Source: Candidatus Moanabacter tarae (GTDB lineage: Bacteria; Verrucomicrobiota; Verrucomicrobiia; Opitutales; UBA2987). Taken from it: 64,000 nucleotides of DNA. The notes beneath the pieces were generated by a model, which was not told the DNA's origin, made no database searches, and was given only the letters and a program-made list of their open reading frames with translations. Both the position numbers and the translations under genes were made by a program. The DNA lies in contig CP029803.1 in the NCBI GenBank assembly GCA_003226295.1, positions 1,234,211-1,298,210 on the forward strand. The letters run 5' to 3'. Each line of letters opens with the position of its first letter. Position 1 is the first letter of the stretch. Below, in pieces: positions 26,751 to 36,701 of this stretch.

Positions 26751-26951
26751 CTACTTCAATAACAACATATTCCGCGCCTGCTTAACCACTTTTGTCAAAC
26801 GGCGCTGATGCTTAGCCGAGAGGCCAGTAATACGACGTGGCAGGAGCTTGCAAGTATCGGTTACATACCGATAAAACAATTCCGCATCCGTAAATTCGTA
26901 ATCAGATGGGTTCCTCGACTGACCGCTGGGGAGATTACTCTCTGAGCTCAT
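26751..26951 (-). CDS. rpsR: 30S ribosomal protein S18
   Basis: 66 residues. The core KLLPRRITGLSAKHQRRL followed by TKVVKQARNMLLL is the S18 signature (E. coli: IVPSRITG and KYQRQLARAIKRARYLSLL). S18 binds S6 and the platform of the small subunit. The protein is shorter at the front than E. coli S18 (75 residues) and lacks the basic RRRKFC start and its cysteine, a variation known in S18. The usual neighbours rpsF, ssb and rplI are absent here, so it is an isolated copy. Start ATG 26951; no ribosome site is obvious. Confidence 0.9.
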   Translation of the reverse strand: MSSESNLPSGQSRNPSDYEFTDAELFYRYVTDTCKLLPRRITGLSAKHQRRLTKVVKQARNMLLLK

Positions 26952-27322
26952 TTAGAGGAGAGGGAAAGCAGATCAATGCATTATGGCAAGCAGAAATTAT
27001 GGGAGTTCTAGTTGCCTTCTTTCCTAAAACCATTCCCAAACAATTACATTATCAATCCCATTTATCCTACTTGGATAACATAACCTTAGAATATCAAAAT
27101 AATTTCATGATTTTAGAGGAAGCTTCTTTCAGTAGTATCAAGGCGTGTACTGCGCCGGTGATTCGTCTAATTATACAACCAGGATTCGCTTGCTCTCACA
27201 AACAGCCTGGGATCAATATAAGGTATTAATGTCATACATTCTTTCCGACTTCAGAATAGTCGACAAAATACTCGATTAAGACTAAGACATAGAAGCTAAC
27301 CTAGCTGAAAATTAATAATATT
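26952..27322. other. Intergenic region between rpsR and Sua5 genes
   Basis: 371 AT-rich bases between divergent genes. A 107-codon plus-strand frame (26906-27229) overlaps the start of rpsR and has no protein-like character. I see no RNA gene or terminator. Confidence 0.45.
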
Positions 27323-28318
27323 TTGCCTAAAATCTATCGGGATAATCCCAAGGATATTGCGAGTGTAGCGCGACTGCTTCGTGAGGGAAGCCTCGTCGCA
27401 CTACCTACCGAAACAGTTTATGGATTAGCAGCCAATACGTTTAATCCTGACGCTTGCCGGCGCATATTCGAAATAAAAGGACGACCTCTCATCGATCCCC
27501 TTATCGTCCACATCAACACTTGGTCTCAAGCATACCTTCTTGCCCTAATGAATTCGTCAGCGGAAAAGCTTGCGAAAGTGTTTTGGCCTGGCCCACTTAC
27601 CCTAGTTTTACCGAAAAAAGACTGTGTTCCAAACATTGTTACAGCAAGCCTTCCAACCGTAGCACTAAGAATGCCGAGTCATCCCTTGATGATGAAAGTT
27701 TTGGCTCAAAGCGAATGTCCGCTCGCTGCCCCAAGCGCCAATCCTTTCGGTTATGTGAGCCCGACCCTGGCTAAGCATGTGATAAAGATGCTTGGCACCG
27801 ACCTAAACCATATTCTTGACGGCGGTAAATGCAAATATGGTATAGAGTCTACTGTGGTTGATCTCTCAGATCAATTGAACCCACGCATCCTTCGACTAGG
27901 AGCTATCACGGAGGAGGAAATTAACGCCTGTCTTGGTTTCAATGTCCCAAGAGTTTCAAGCATTAATTACAAGCAGGGAACCAAAGGTCTGCCATCTCCC
28001 GGTTTGATGGGCAAGCACTACAGTCCAAACGCGAAATTGGAACTGTTTAAGGGGGAAACACCACCATTAAGGGATAAAATTAAAAAAACTGCCACCATCT
28101 TTTTTCAAAGGCGCCAAACCATTGAGAGAACGCGTTTAAGCAATTGTTTCTGGCTCTGCGAAGACGGCAAACCCGAGACGGCAGCGCAACACCTTTTCGA
28201 CCTATTACAGCAACTAGACCAGGAGAATTATGAAGTCATCACAGTAGAATTAGCCCCTGAACAAGGGATAGGAGCTGCCATTAACGATCGATTACAACGG
28301 GCCGCTGTTAACTATTGA
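27323..28318 (+). CDS. Threonylcarbamoyl-AMP synthase, Sua5 type
   Basis: 331 residues, the length of Sua5 rather than the shorter TsaC. The YrdC domain (about 1-200) shows LVALPTETVYGLAAN, IKGRPLIDPLIVH, WPGPLTLVLP, AAPSANPFGYVSPT and GIESTVVDL. A C-terminal Sua5 domain follows after a linker with PSPGLMGKHYSPNA. The enzyme makes threonylcarbamoyl-AMP from threonine, bicarbonate and ATP, the first step of the t6A37 modification of ANN-decoding tRNAs. The start is a TTG at 27323, with no better in-frame ATG before the conserved region. Single gene, no operon partner. Confidence 0.93.
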   Translation: MPKIYRDNPKDIASVARLLREGSLVALPTETVYGLAANTFNPDACRRIFEIKGRPLIDPLIVHINTWSQAYLLALMNSSAEKLAKVFWPGPLTLVLPKKDCVPNIVTASLPTVALRMPSHPLMMKVLAQSECPLAAPSANPFGYVSPTLAKHVIKMLGTDLNHILDGGKCKYGIESTVVDLSDQLNPRILRLGAITEEEINACLGFNVPRVSSINYKQGTKGLPSPGLMGKHYSPNAKLELFKGETPPLRDKIKKTATIFFQRRQTIERTRLSNCFWLCEDGKPETAAQHLFDLLQQLDQENYEVITVELAPEQGIGAAINDRLQRAAVNY

Positions 28319-28605
28319 AGATGAAACTCTTCCAACGGATAAAAACTTTATCAGATTTTCAAAAGGCTCAATAGAAAGGATCCAAGCTAACCAGATTTAA
28401 AACTCTATTTTCTACTAAGCGATCCAAATGGGCCGTATTCACAAACGAATTGCTGTAATATTCTAGGGGATCAAAACGCTGTTGGTCCGTGCAAATCTAG
28501 AGAATGTTCGGCCTCAGATTTATCTCTCCGTTATATTAGTTTTGGGTGCATTTCTTCACCTCAATGACTCACCCTAAGAGTCTTGATTTCCAATCTAAAG
28601 CAATC

Positions 28606-29892
28606 CTATAGAAGGTTTTTAACTGTTGTAGAAATCACGCGGGTCTCATCGACCTCCGTGATCCGCACTTCCAAATCGTTTAAAACAAGAGATTCGGAGG
28701 TCTTTGGAATACGGCCCAACTCAACCGTAATGAGTCCTCCAAAGGTGGTAACTTCATCCTTGTTCTCAAGCTCGACACCAAATGTATCTTCGACATCTCG
28801 AAGCGGAGCCAATCCCGATACCCGGTATTCCTTATGACTAATTTGATCGATCAAGGTCTCTTCAGCATCAAACTCATCCTGGATTTCTCCCACTAGCTCC
28901 TCGATTACTTGCTCCATAGTAACAACTCCGACCGTCCCGCCAAAGTCATCCCGGACCAGAGCCATATGAGTCTTACTCAGAAGGAGCTTCTGCAGGACAT
29001 CTTCCACCGGATCCTGCGGATCGACTTGAGTCATCTCACGCTTGATCCTGCGCAGATCAATCCTGCTTACATCAACAGTAGAATGGAACACATCTTTTAT
29101 ATGCACCAGGCCTATACAGTTATCTAGGTCTCCTTCACACAGGGGAAAACGGGTATGCCCGGATCGGGCCATCAATTCCAGATTTGCTTCGTTATCTTCC
29201 TCAACATCGAGGAACTGGACCTGGTTTCGAGGAAACAAAATATCCTGAACCTTCGTGTCTTTCATCTTAATCACGTTCTTCAGAATCTTTGGAAGTACTG
29301 GAAATTCTTCAGGGCTCTCTTCAAGAGTCCGCAACTGACCCTCTAAAGCAAGGGTATCAAGATCTGATTCCGGCTTGGCACCAAAAGGCTTGAGTACAAT
29401 GCCAGCAAGGAAGTGAAGAGGTCCAAAGAACGGTCGAGTGATAACGCCAATCACTCTAATAGCCCACGAAGATGAACGCAATGCGTGCTCAGGGAAAGTC
29501 AGAGCAAGACTTCTGGGAACCAAATCCCCCACTATATAATGGAGAGATACTGCAAGTATAACCGAAATCAGGCCGGAGAGGGCTGGAGAAATCGAGTACC
29601 CGTAGATGTTTAAACTTGCAAAGAAAGGTTCCAGAAGGAGAAAAGCTGCCGCCGCATATCCAAAAGTGCAGAGCAGCGTCCCCAGACGTGCAACTCGTAC
29701 TGATTTCTCTGCATTCTCAAGCAGACGAGAGGGACCTTTCCATTGATTAATCCGCTCGTGAGCATCATCTTCAAAATGACTAAGCCGAATTTTGATGACA
29801 CTAAACTCAAAGGTGACCAGCAGGGCGTTTAGCATCAATAATGCAACGGCCCCGATGATCTCGAACACAAACCCGTACAGGATAAGATTCAC
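28606..29892 (-). CDS. CNNM/CorC-family membrane protein (DUF21, CBS pair, CorC_HlyC)
   Basis: 428 residues in the order expected for the hemolysin-like HlyC/CorC family: a DUF21 membrane part with three to four helices (about 1-170), two CBS domains (about 200-325; for example GHTRFPLCEGDLDNCIGLVHIKDVF and DFGGTVGVVTMEQVIEEL), and the C-terminal transporter-associated domain (YRVSGLAPLRDVEDTFG and the TFGGLI strand). Bacterial members are linked to magnesium and cobalt export. The start is GTG at 29892 with GAGG ten bases upstream. It follows hisC by 38 bases on the same strand. Confidence 0.9.
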   Translation of the reverse strand: MNLILYGFVFEIIGAVALLMLNALLVTFEFSVIKIRLSHFEDDAHERINQWKGPSRLLENAEKSVRVARLGTLLCTFGYAAAAFLLLEPFFASLNIYGYSISPALSGLISVILAVSLHYIVGDLVPRSLALTFPEHALRSSSWAIRVIGVITRPFFGPLHFLAGIVLKPFGAKPESDLDTLALEGQLRTLEESPEEFPVLPKILKNVIKMKDTKVQDILFPRNQVQFLDVEEDNEANLELMARSGHTRFPLCEGDLDNCIGLVHIKDVFHSTVDVSRIDLRRIKREMTQVDPQDPVEDVLQKLLLSKTHMALVRDDFGGTVGVVTMEQVIEELVGEIQDEFDAEETLIDQISHKEYRVSGLAPLRDVEDTFGVELENKDEVTTFGGLITVELGRIPKTSESLVLNDLEVRITEVDETRVISTTVKNLL

Positions 29893-29930
29893 GATAGGGA
29901 AACCTCAATTGAGGACCCGCAGACGCCTCC

Positions 29931-31031
29931 TCAACCGTCTATACATTCTTCGAGGGTCTCAAGAAGTCGATTGTTCTGCCCTTTGGTGCCAACCGTGATA
30001 CGCAAGTAATCAGACAACGAATAGCCATTTAATGGTCTAACTATGATGCCCTTCATTTGTAGAAAATCAACCACTCTCTTCGAATTTTCAACCCTAACCA
30101 AAAGGAAATTTGCCTTACTGGGAACCCACTCCAACCCGAGAAAGTCCAATCCCTTCTCAAGCTGGACGATCCCTGCGCGGTTAATCGTCCTAGAATGTTC
30201 AACAAAGGAATTGTCTTTTAGTGCTCCTAGAGCAGCAGCTTGAGCTATGCTGTTGACATTGAAGGCAAACCGAACCCGATTAAGGATTTCGGCAAGGTCT
30301 CGATGGCAATATCCGTAACCAATGCGCATACCAGCTAAACCGTATATCTTAGAGAATGTCCGGAGGCAAATAACTTTTCGTCCCGCCTTGATGAGCGCCC
30401 GAAGATCAGGTGGATCATCGAGGTACTCAGAATAGGCCTCGTCAAAACATAATATCACGTGTTCGGGTAATGATTCGACAAGCTCTACCACCTCCGATTC
30501 GCTATTTGCCGTACCCGTAGGATTATTGGGACTGGGTAAAAAGATAAGCCGGGTGGCAGAGGTAACAGCTTCAGCAATTGCCTTTAAATTATGCTGAAAA
30601 TTGGGCATCGCTACCTCAATACAACGTCCTCCATTTGCAATGGTCGCTAACTTGTAAGCAAAAAACGCGTATTCCCCCACTATTACTTCCGTTTCAGAGT
30701 CAACGTAAGTTTCCGCTAGAAGATTAATAATTTCGCTCGACCCGTGGCCAATCACGAGCTCATCTGGAGAAACCCCTCGCTTCAACGCCAGAGCTTCTCT
30801 CAGGAAAAGCGAACTGTTTTCAGGATAAAGATTAACGGAATCCAGCATCGCTAGGGCCGCTTTCATGCCCAAAGGTGTAGCCCCCAACGGATTTTCGTTG
30901 GAAGCCATCTTGAGAATCATGTCTGGATCAAGATCGTATTCGCGAGCAACAATCTCAATGGGCTTACCAGGTTCGTAAACCGGCCGAGCCAAAGCGGTAT
31001 GCTTGGCCAATTCGCTATAAGTATTTAACAT
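29931..31031 (-). CDS. hisC: Histidinol-phosphate aminotransferase
   Basis: 366 residues of the PLP fold-type I aminotransferase family. Visible motifs are MASNENPLG near the N-terminus, IGHGSSEIINLL, LPSPNNPTGT, ILCFDEAYSEY (PLP Asp), and RTFSKIYGLAGMRIGYG with the Schiff-base Lys. It converts imidazole acetol phosphate to histidinol phosphate using glutamate. Some HisC-like enzymes also act on aromatic amino acids, so specificity is by family only. ATG 31031 is preferred over a TTG at 31043. No other his genes are nearby; the next gene downstream is the CNNM protein. Confidence 0.9.
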   Translation of the reverse strand: MLNTYSELAKHTALARPVYEPGKPIEIVAREYDLDPDMILKMASNENPLGATPLGMKAALAMLDSVNLYPENSSLFLREALALKRGVSPDELVIGHGSSEIINLLAETYVDSETEVIVGEYAFFAYKLATIANGGRCIEVAMPNFQHNLKAIAEAVTSATRLIFLPSPNNPTGTANSESEVVELVESLPEHVILCFDEAYSEYLDDPPDLRALIKAGRKVICLRTFSKIYGLAGMRIGYGYCHRDLAEILNRVRFAFNVNSIAQAAALGALKDNSFVEHSRTINRAGIVQLEKGLDFLGLEWVPSKANFLLVRVENSKRVVDFLQMKGIIVRPLNGYSLSDYLRITVGTKGQNNRLLETLEECIDG

Positions 31032-31239
31032 AGAAGAGAACAAAAAAGAGACTTAGCCTTTCCTTGATGCAAGCGAAGAACGCCCTCAAAGTATAATTAA
31101 AACTCATTCAGCTCATAGTCTTAGAAACTTTATTTGTTTAGCATATATTAAGATACACTCCGAATCCTACTATCCGATTGTATACTTATCGAAAGATTAC
31201 AAGGTTGCAACAATCACTTGAACCCAGCATCAACTTCGC

Positions 31240-31980
31240 ATGTCCGATGACCTATTATTACTCCCTCCAAAGGAAGCTGATGCCTACACCAATATGACTG
31301 ATGATCTCTTGATGCTCGAGAATCATCCTGATCTTAGTGCTCTTCGATTTCGACACTATCAATGGGTGAACCCCTCTTACACCTTCGGATTCGGGCAAAA
31401 GCAGATAGAGATTTCCGAATTTCTGCCAGATAAAGATTATGATCTGTGTCGTCGGCCTACTGGAGGTGGGCTAGTAGATCACTACAATGACTGGACCTAT
31501 AGTCTTGTTTTACCCACTTCAAATCCCCTATTCCGTGGTTACCCAAATCGACTTTACTACCTTCTCCATAAAACCATGACCTATGCTTTACGGGAAGTGG
31601 GCCAAGCCGCTGAATTGGCCCACTTCGATCAAACAGAATTGAAATCTGAGGTCTCTGATCAAACGACGGAACAAGTAAATCTTTCTATCTGTTTTAAGGA
31701 ATGTCGAAAATTTGATGTGGTGGATCCAAAATCCGGAAAGAAAATCGCCGGGGCAGCATTGAAAAGAAATAGATTTGGTCTTCTGGCACAAGGATCAATA
31801 GACCGGGGTGCGGTCAAAAAGGAATTGGACTGGAACCAATTTCAGGGAACATTCACGCAAGGACTGGGATCAGAATTTAATGCCGTTACCAAAATGACTG
31901 AACATCCGAATTACGATCATAGGATTGCACTCGAAACTCGCAAGTATTTTGCATCTAAACAGTGGAACAACAGAAGATAA
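31240..31980 (+). CDS. Lipoate-protein ligase A-like (biotin/lipoate A/B ligase fold)
   Basis: 246 residues of the BPL/LplA/LipB fold. Key motifs are PSYTFGFGQKQ, LCRRPTGGGLVDHYNDWTYS (the RRxTGGGxVxH lipoyl-binding signature), CFKECRKFDVVD, and the Lys in SGKKIAGAALKRNRFGLL. Such proteins attach lipoate or octanoate to lipoyl domains of 2-oxoacid dehydrogenases. The C-terminal accessory domain of E. coli LplA is missing, so it may be an octanoyl or amidotransferase-type member. The start ATG 31240 lacks a clear ribosome site. Single gene. Confidence 0.83.
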   Translation: MSDDLLLLPPKEADAYTNMTDDLLMLENHPDLSALRFRHYQWVNPSYTFGFGQKQIEISEFLPDKDYDLCRRPTGGGLVDHYNDWTYSLVLPTSNPLFRGYPNRLYYLLHKTMTYALREVGQAAELAHFDQTELKSEVSDQTTEQVNLSICFKECRKFDVVDPKSGKKIAGAALKRNRFGLLAQGSIDRGAVKKELDWNQFQGTFTQGLGSEFNAVTKMTEHPNYDHRIALETRKYFASKQWNNRR

Positions 31981-32130
31981 AGCAGATCGATCCTATTTCG
32001 CTAGATTTCTGACCAACCCATTCCCCCACAGATCACGACTTGGATACAAACTAAGAATTTCAACCTAGGATTGGAAGAATAAATCGGTTAAGATTCTCAA
32101 AAAATAGTAGTATCCTTTATACGAAGCTAT

Positions 32131-32937
32131 TTATCTAACATTCCGCTGCTTAACGGCTTCAAACAACACGATGGCTGCTGCTGCCGAGACATTCAGAGAA
32201 TCAGATATTCCAACCATTGGGATCGTTATTCCTAACCCCCCATTCTCCAACCAGAACTCTGAAAGGCCTTCCTTTTCGCTTCCCATGACTAAAGCTATTG
32301 GTTGCCTAAGATCTGCATTCCAATAGTGGATCCGACTCTTTGGACTCACAGTCAGAATTCTTACATCGAGAGATTCTAGTTTGTTAAAACAAGCATCCCT
32401 ATCACCAACAGTTACAAAAACTCTGAATACGGATCCCTGAGATGCCCGGATCACATTCGGATTGTACAGGTCAGCTACCGGATCTGCTACCAAAACCGCA
32501 TCGACCCCGGCAGCATCAGCCGTGCGAATCAAGGCTCCCAGATTTCCCGGCTTCTCAATGCTCTCAACCACTAAATAGAAAGGACATCCCGATTGGGGAA
32601 GATTATCCAAGCTCTGACTTCGCTCCTGTCCAATCCCAATAAGACCATCAGGGCTCTTCCTGTAGGAACATTTTTCGAAGACAGCCTGAGATAGACGGAT
32701 TACCTCCATCCCGAAATCGGAAAACCTCATCCCTAGCTCAACCTCTTCATTTTCACCAAAATACTCAGGTGCATAGTAGACTTGCTCAACCGTGATTCCA
32801 CAGTCCATTGCACGGGAAAGCTCACGTCTTCCTTCGATAATAAACCGGCCCTTTCTACGCCTTTCGCGGCTTTCCTTGAGCCTCACCAACGCCTTCACTT
32901 TCGGGTTCTGGAAGCTTCTGATATACAACTGTTCCAT
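32131..32937 (-). CDS. TrmH/SpoU-family RNA methyltransferase
   Basis: About 268 residues. The N-terminal substrate-binding domain (SFQNPKVKALVRLKESRERR and GRFIIEGRREL) precedes the SpoU methylase knot domain with LVVESIEKPGNLGALIRTAD (motif 1), PIALVMGSEKEGLSE (motif 2) and ITIPMVGISDSLNVSAAAAI (motif 3). It should methylate a ribose 2'-OH in rRNA or tRNA using SAM. The exact target is not clear. ATG 32937 is used; a TTG at 32949 is the alternative. It is convergent with the lipoate ligase gene. Confidence 0.9.
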   Translation of the reverse strand: MEQLYIRSFQNPKVKALVRLKESRERRRKGRFIIEGRRELSRAMDCGITVEQVYYAPEYFGENEEVELGMRFSDFGMEVIRLSQAVFEKCSYRKSPDGLIGIGQERSQSLDNLPQSGCPFYLVVESIEKPGNLGALIRTADAAGVDAVLVADPVADLYNPNVIRASQGSVFRVFVTVGDRDACFNKLESLDVRILTVSPKSRIHYWNADLRQPIALVMGSEKEGLSEFWLENGGLGITIPMVGISDSLNVSAAAAIVLFEAVKQRNVR

Positions 32938-33450
32938 CTCCTTTTCCAAATAATAGCTGTCTGAGGATTCCCCGATCTCCCTTCTTAAATAATCTATTTC
33001 TTACACTACAAACTCAACGACTTAATTATTATATTGCCTGACACATGTAGCTTAATGGCCAAATATCTGGATCAAAGAGATGCTCTATCTTTTACGTCTT
33101 ACCTCAACACATTCTTAACCCTCTCAGAGAACATGGAAATTTCAAATCTCATATCTATCGGCTGACTTGAGAATTTCTAGCCTACACGCTAACGTAATAC
33201 TATGATCGAACAATGAACCAACTGGTAAAAAAGCAGGATCACCCATCGAAACCAAGGGAAAGTACCGAGGTTAAAACTATTTGGACTCATAAGCGCAAAG
33301 TATGGTGTCTTCCTATTAGCAGCAAAACAAGATCCTCTTCTGTTGTAGATCTGACTAGTGATCTGTAACGTCGCCCTAATCGAAAATAGTTAAAATCCGG
33401 CAACATACCCCATACTAACTCCGAATGAGCGATTTCGAACTTCTTTGTCA
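32938..33450. other. Intergenic region between TrmH and RlmD-like genes
   Basis: About 513 AT-rich bases between divergent genes. No protein-like frame, RNA cloverleaf or clear hairpin was found; it should hold promoters for both sides. Confidence 0.45.
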
Positions 33451-34692
33451 ATGAAAGACCCAACGGACGAAAAAAAGATTCCCCCGAAGTACTTTCGGGA
33501 ACATCCGTTTGAATATCACGAAGAAATTGAACTGGAAATAAAAGGATTGGGATCGGATGGCCAGGGAGTTGGAAGTCTAAATGGATGGATTGTGATGGTA
33601 CCGTACGCACTTCCACATGAAAAGGTTAGGGCTCGAGTTTGGAGAAACCGAAGCAGTTACTCCGAGGCTGATTTAGTGGAAGTCCTCTGTCCCTCACCTG
33701 ATAGAGTAGAACCTAAGTGCAGCATCTTCGGAACCTGTGGGGGCTGCCAATACCAGCATCTTCGCTATGAAGAACAACTAGTCTGGAAGCAACGGCAAGT
33801 GGTAGACCTTTTTCGCCGTAATTCAGGGCTCACGGTTGAAGTAAAACCTATCTGGCGATCGCCCAAGGAATATGGGTATCGCTCAAAAATAACACCCCAC
33901 TTCCAGAAACCGAAGAAAAACCGTCCCGTTATAATAGGATTTCAAATTAAGGGATCCCGAAAACTCGTTGATGTGTCTCATTGTCCTATTGCAACGGACA
34001 AGATTAACAAGGCCCTGCCAAAGGAACGAGATACAATCTGTAACAATTACAAGAGCCTCAAAAAAGGGGGAACCCTCCTTCTTCGGGATGTATTGGAAGG
34101 CATAGTCACAGACAGCAGGTCTGTCGTATCCAAACAACCAGGGGATTTCATTTTCCAATTTCAAGCCGGAGAATTTTTCCAGAACAACCCGTATCTCCAT
34201 ACCGAATTAATCCGCTACGTCGTAGATCAAGCGGCAGATTCATCAGTCAAATCCATAATCGATACCTATTGCGGAGTCGGCGTCTTCTCTATCTCCTGCT
34301 GTCGCTCCGTTGAGCAGGTAATCGGTATCGAAATAAGCTCCGATTCCATTCACTGGGCCAACGTCAACGCAAGGGTTAACCAAATAGAAAATTGCCGATT
34401 CATGATTGGAGAAGCAGAAAGGATTTTTCAGAAAATCGATTGCGATCCCCAATCTTCCTGCGTCATTATAGATCCTCCTCGTAAAGGCTGCGAGTCCTCC
34501 TTTCTTAATCAACTAGCTGCATTCTCTCCAAAAAAAATTGTTTACGTGTCCTGCGATCCAGCCACTCAGGCTCGAGACATCCGAACCCTTGTAGACGAAA
34601 ATTACGAAATTTCGTCCATCCAACCCTTCGACTTCTTTCCGCAAACCCGGCACATTGAGTGCGTTGCAACCCTAGAAAAAAAGGAACCCTGA
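33451..34692 (+). CDS. 23S rRNA (uracil-5-)-methyltransferase, RlmD/TrmA family
   Basis: 413 residues. An N-terminal TRAM domain (IKGLGSDGQGVGSLNGWIV) is followed by a 4Fe-4S cluster site, CSIFGTCGGC (C-x5-C-x2-C), with a fourth Cys in SHCPIA. The catalytic SAM domain shows IIDTYCGVGVFSI (SAM loop), IIDPPRKGC and YVSCDPATQARD with the nucleophilic Cys. This layout fits RlmD (m5U1939 of 23S rRNA) and relatives; which uridine is made is not certain. ATG 33451 is chosen over a TTG at 33445. It stands alone on the plus strand. Confidence 0.92.
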   Translation: MKDPTDEKKIPPKYFREHPFEYHEEIELEIKGLGSDGQGVGSLNGWIVMVPYALPHEKVRARVWRNRSSYSEADLVEVLCPSPDRVEPKCSIFGTCGGCQYQHLRYEEQLVWKQRQVVDLFRRNSGLTVEVKPIWRSPKEYGYRSKITPHFQKPKKNRPVIIGFQIKGSRKLVDVSHCPIATDKINKALPKERDTICNNYKSLKKGGTLLLRDVLEGIVTDSRSVVSKQPGDFIFQFQAGEFFQNNPYLHTELIRYVVDQAADSSVKSIIDTYCGVGVFSISCCRSVEQVIGIEISSDSIHWANVNARVNQIENCRFMIGEAERIFQKIDCDPQSSCVIIDPPRKGCESSFLNQLAAFSPKKIVYVSCDPATQARDIRTLVDENYEISSIQPFDFFPQTRHIECVATLEKKEP

Positions 34693-35004
34693 TCAGCAAA
34701 TTATAATTTCCAGTTGCAAAAATATAGTGAGCTCCTAACAGAAATGAGGGCTCACAGGGAAAGCAGTATTATCGGTCATGAAATTTTGTGTTCCCGAAGC
34801 AACAGGCTAATTTACTCTTGAAGACACAGGCAGCAAAGCTTAACAGCAATAGGTTCAATCCGGAATGATTTCCTCACTTTAGGTTCTCCTTTTAACCAAG
34901 GCTTTTGACAATTTAAGAACCCATACTCATCCAGTAGCGAGCTCCTGGAATTTTAAGGTTATCTTTCTCTTGGTTATCGCGTGAAATTTTATATAAAGGA
35001 GCTG
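34693..35004. other. Intergenic region upstream of the small ORF and trkA
   Basis: 312 bases without a gene. A 6-bp hairpin with a 17-base loop (GTGAGC/GCTCAC) lies at 34728-34756, too weak to call a terminator. AAAGGAG at 34995-35001 is the ribosome site for the small frame that follows. Confidence 0.4.
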
Positions 35005-35160
35005 ATGTGTGGTTTCTGCTCGGGTCCGAAATCACGGCACTCCGATGCGCTAGATTATGATGATCGCCTTACATGGAGTCTGGAGTTGTGGGATAACGAA
35101 AGAAAAAAGGAGACGTTGGGTAAAATTAACCCACTGAATCTAGCTGATTCTCAATCATGA
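35005..35160 (+). CDS. Candidate 51-residue small protein coupled to trkA
   Basis: A short open frame from ATG 35005 to TGA 35160. An AAAGGAG sits 3 bases before the ATG, which is close but usable. Its stop overlaps the trkA start as ATGA, and trkA itself has no visible ribosome site, so translation of this frame could drive trkA by coupling. The product starts [14 protein letters not shown], giving a CxxC pair, and continues as a charged, soluble chain with no membrane segment. No family is recognised. It could also be a chance frame in the leader. Confidence 0.38.
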   Translation: MCGFCSGPKSRHSDALDYDDRLTWSLELWDNERKKETLGKINPLNLADSQS

Positions 35161-36500
35161 AGATCATTATCGTTGGAGCGGGGGAAGTAGGAGGTTATCT
35201 GTGCGAACTACTGAGCAGACAGGCGCATGATGTCACCCTCATTGAATCGTCTCACAGAATCGCAAATGATCTCGAAGAAAATTGCGACGCCCGGATCCTA
35301 ATCGGCAACGGCAGTTCGGCCGAAGTCCTGACTAAAGCAAACGTTAGTGACTGTGACTTTTTTCTCGCGATGACAAGTGAAGATCGAACAAATCTGATCT
35401 CATGCTCATTAGCCAAGGCCTTGGGAGCGAAATCGACTATAGTTCGCTTCCATGACCAAACCTACACGGACAATTCATTTGTCAACTATCAGTTACACTT
35501 CGGGGTTGATTATATGCTCAATCCTGAGGGTCTATGTGCGGTGGAATTAGCTAAATCCATTCGAAACCCTGGGAGAGTAGCGGTCGAGAATTTCGCTCGT
35601 GGCCAGATTGAGGTTCAGCAAATACGGGTTGCCGTAAAGTCTCATTTAGCGGGATCAAAACTAAGGGATATTCAGCTCAGAACCAGAATTGGATACGTTC
35701 AGCGAAACGATAAGATCGCAGTCGCGAGTGCAAATACCCGTTTACAGAGTGGCGACATAGTAACCGCATTTGGTTCTTCCGAAGACCTCTTTGAACTGAA
35801 TCGTATACTCGATCCGCGAAGCGTGGCCGAACAGTCTAGAATAGTTTTATTCGGAGGAAGTGAAACCGCAATAGCGCTGGTACGTCTTCTGAACAATCCC
35901 CGATACAAGATCCGGATTATTGAAGAAGATGCGAACCTTTGCGCGGATCTAGCGGAGAAGTTTCCCGATATCAACCTTATCCATGGGAACGCCACTTCAC
36001 TACGCCTACTGGAGGAGGAGCACATTGGACAGACGGACTACTTCGTTGCCTGCACGAAAAGAGACGAAGACAATATCATGACAGGTCTTCAAGCTTCTAA
36101 ATTGGGCGCTCCTCACGTCCAGCTGGTCATTAATAAACCCGACTACGAAAACGTTCTGCAGAATCTGAAGAGTATCCTTGGAGTTGAACTTATGGTCTCT
36201 CCCAGAGTTGCAACAGCAAACGAAGTCCTACGTTACGTATCTACCGAACCAGTAATCGAACTAGCTACACTCCCCAATCAGAGCATCAAAATCCTTGAAA
36301 TCCGGATAGCCCATGATAACCCTTTCTCAGGACGGAACCTTGGGGATATCCCACTTCCAGAAGGATGTGTTGTCGTGGCTCTTCTGCATAAATTTCAAGT
36401 AAAGGTGCCCGGCGCCCAAGACTCCATTCTTGGCGGTGACCGAATCGTCATTATCACAAATGATGAGAATGTTGAACCAGTGAGGGATATCCTCGCTTAG
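35157..36500 (+). CDS. trkA: Trk system potassium uptake regulator TrkA
   Basis: 447 residues with the duplicated layout of TrkA: RCK_N domain 1 ([22 protein letters not shown]-binding), TrkA_C 1, RCK_N domain 2 ([17 protein letters not shown]), and TrkA_C 2 at the end. It sits on the cytoplasmic face of the TrkH/TrkG potassium channel and gates it in response to nucleotides. The channel gene is not in this window. ATG 35157 overlaps the stop of a small upstream frame. Assignment is firm. Confidence 0.94.
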   Translation: MKIIIVGAGEVGGYLCELLSRQAHDVTLIESSHRIANDLEENCDARILIGNGSSAEVLTKANVSDCDFFLAMTSEDRTNLISCSLAKALGAKSTIVRFHDQTYTDNSFVNYQLHFGVDYMLNPEGLCAVELAKSIRNPGRVAVENFARGQIEVQQIRVAVKSHLAGSKLRDIQLRTRIGYVQRNDKIAVASANTRLQSGDIVTAFGSSEDLFELNRILDPRSVAEQSRIVLFGGSETAIALVRLLNNPRYKIRIIEEDANLCADLAEKFPDINLIHGNATSLRLLEEEHIGQTDYFVACTKRDEDNIMTGLQASKLGAPHVQLVINKPDYENVLQNLKSILGVELMVSPRVATANEVLRYVSTEPVIELATLPNQSIKILEIRIAHDNPFSGRNLGDIPLPEGCVVVALLHKFQVKVPGAQDSILGGDRIVIITNDENVEPVRDILA

Positions 36501-36701
36501 TAATGGATTAGGCTCTGCATTCGAACCCTCTTAGCAATTTGACACCGAAAGGCTATTATGGTTGGTTGTAAGGAGCCATTAACCAGTCGGTTAACCCCGC
36601 CTGGTATCGGGAAAATCAGAACCTACAAGAGCGGTCACGTCTGTAAGCAGCCGAAGGCGTGTAGACGCCTCAGTGTCCTCTATAATGGCACATGAAAATC
36701 C

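Noticed and set aside
26906-27229. 107-codon plus-strand frame overlapping rpsR start
   Set aside because: Overlaps the real S18 gene on the other strand and has no protein-like features.
36681-36686. TATAAT as promoter -10 of the rhomboid gene
   Set aside because: Only 15 bases from the ATG and no matching -35 at 16-18 bases upstream.
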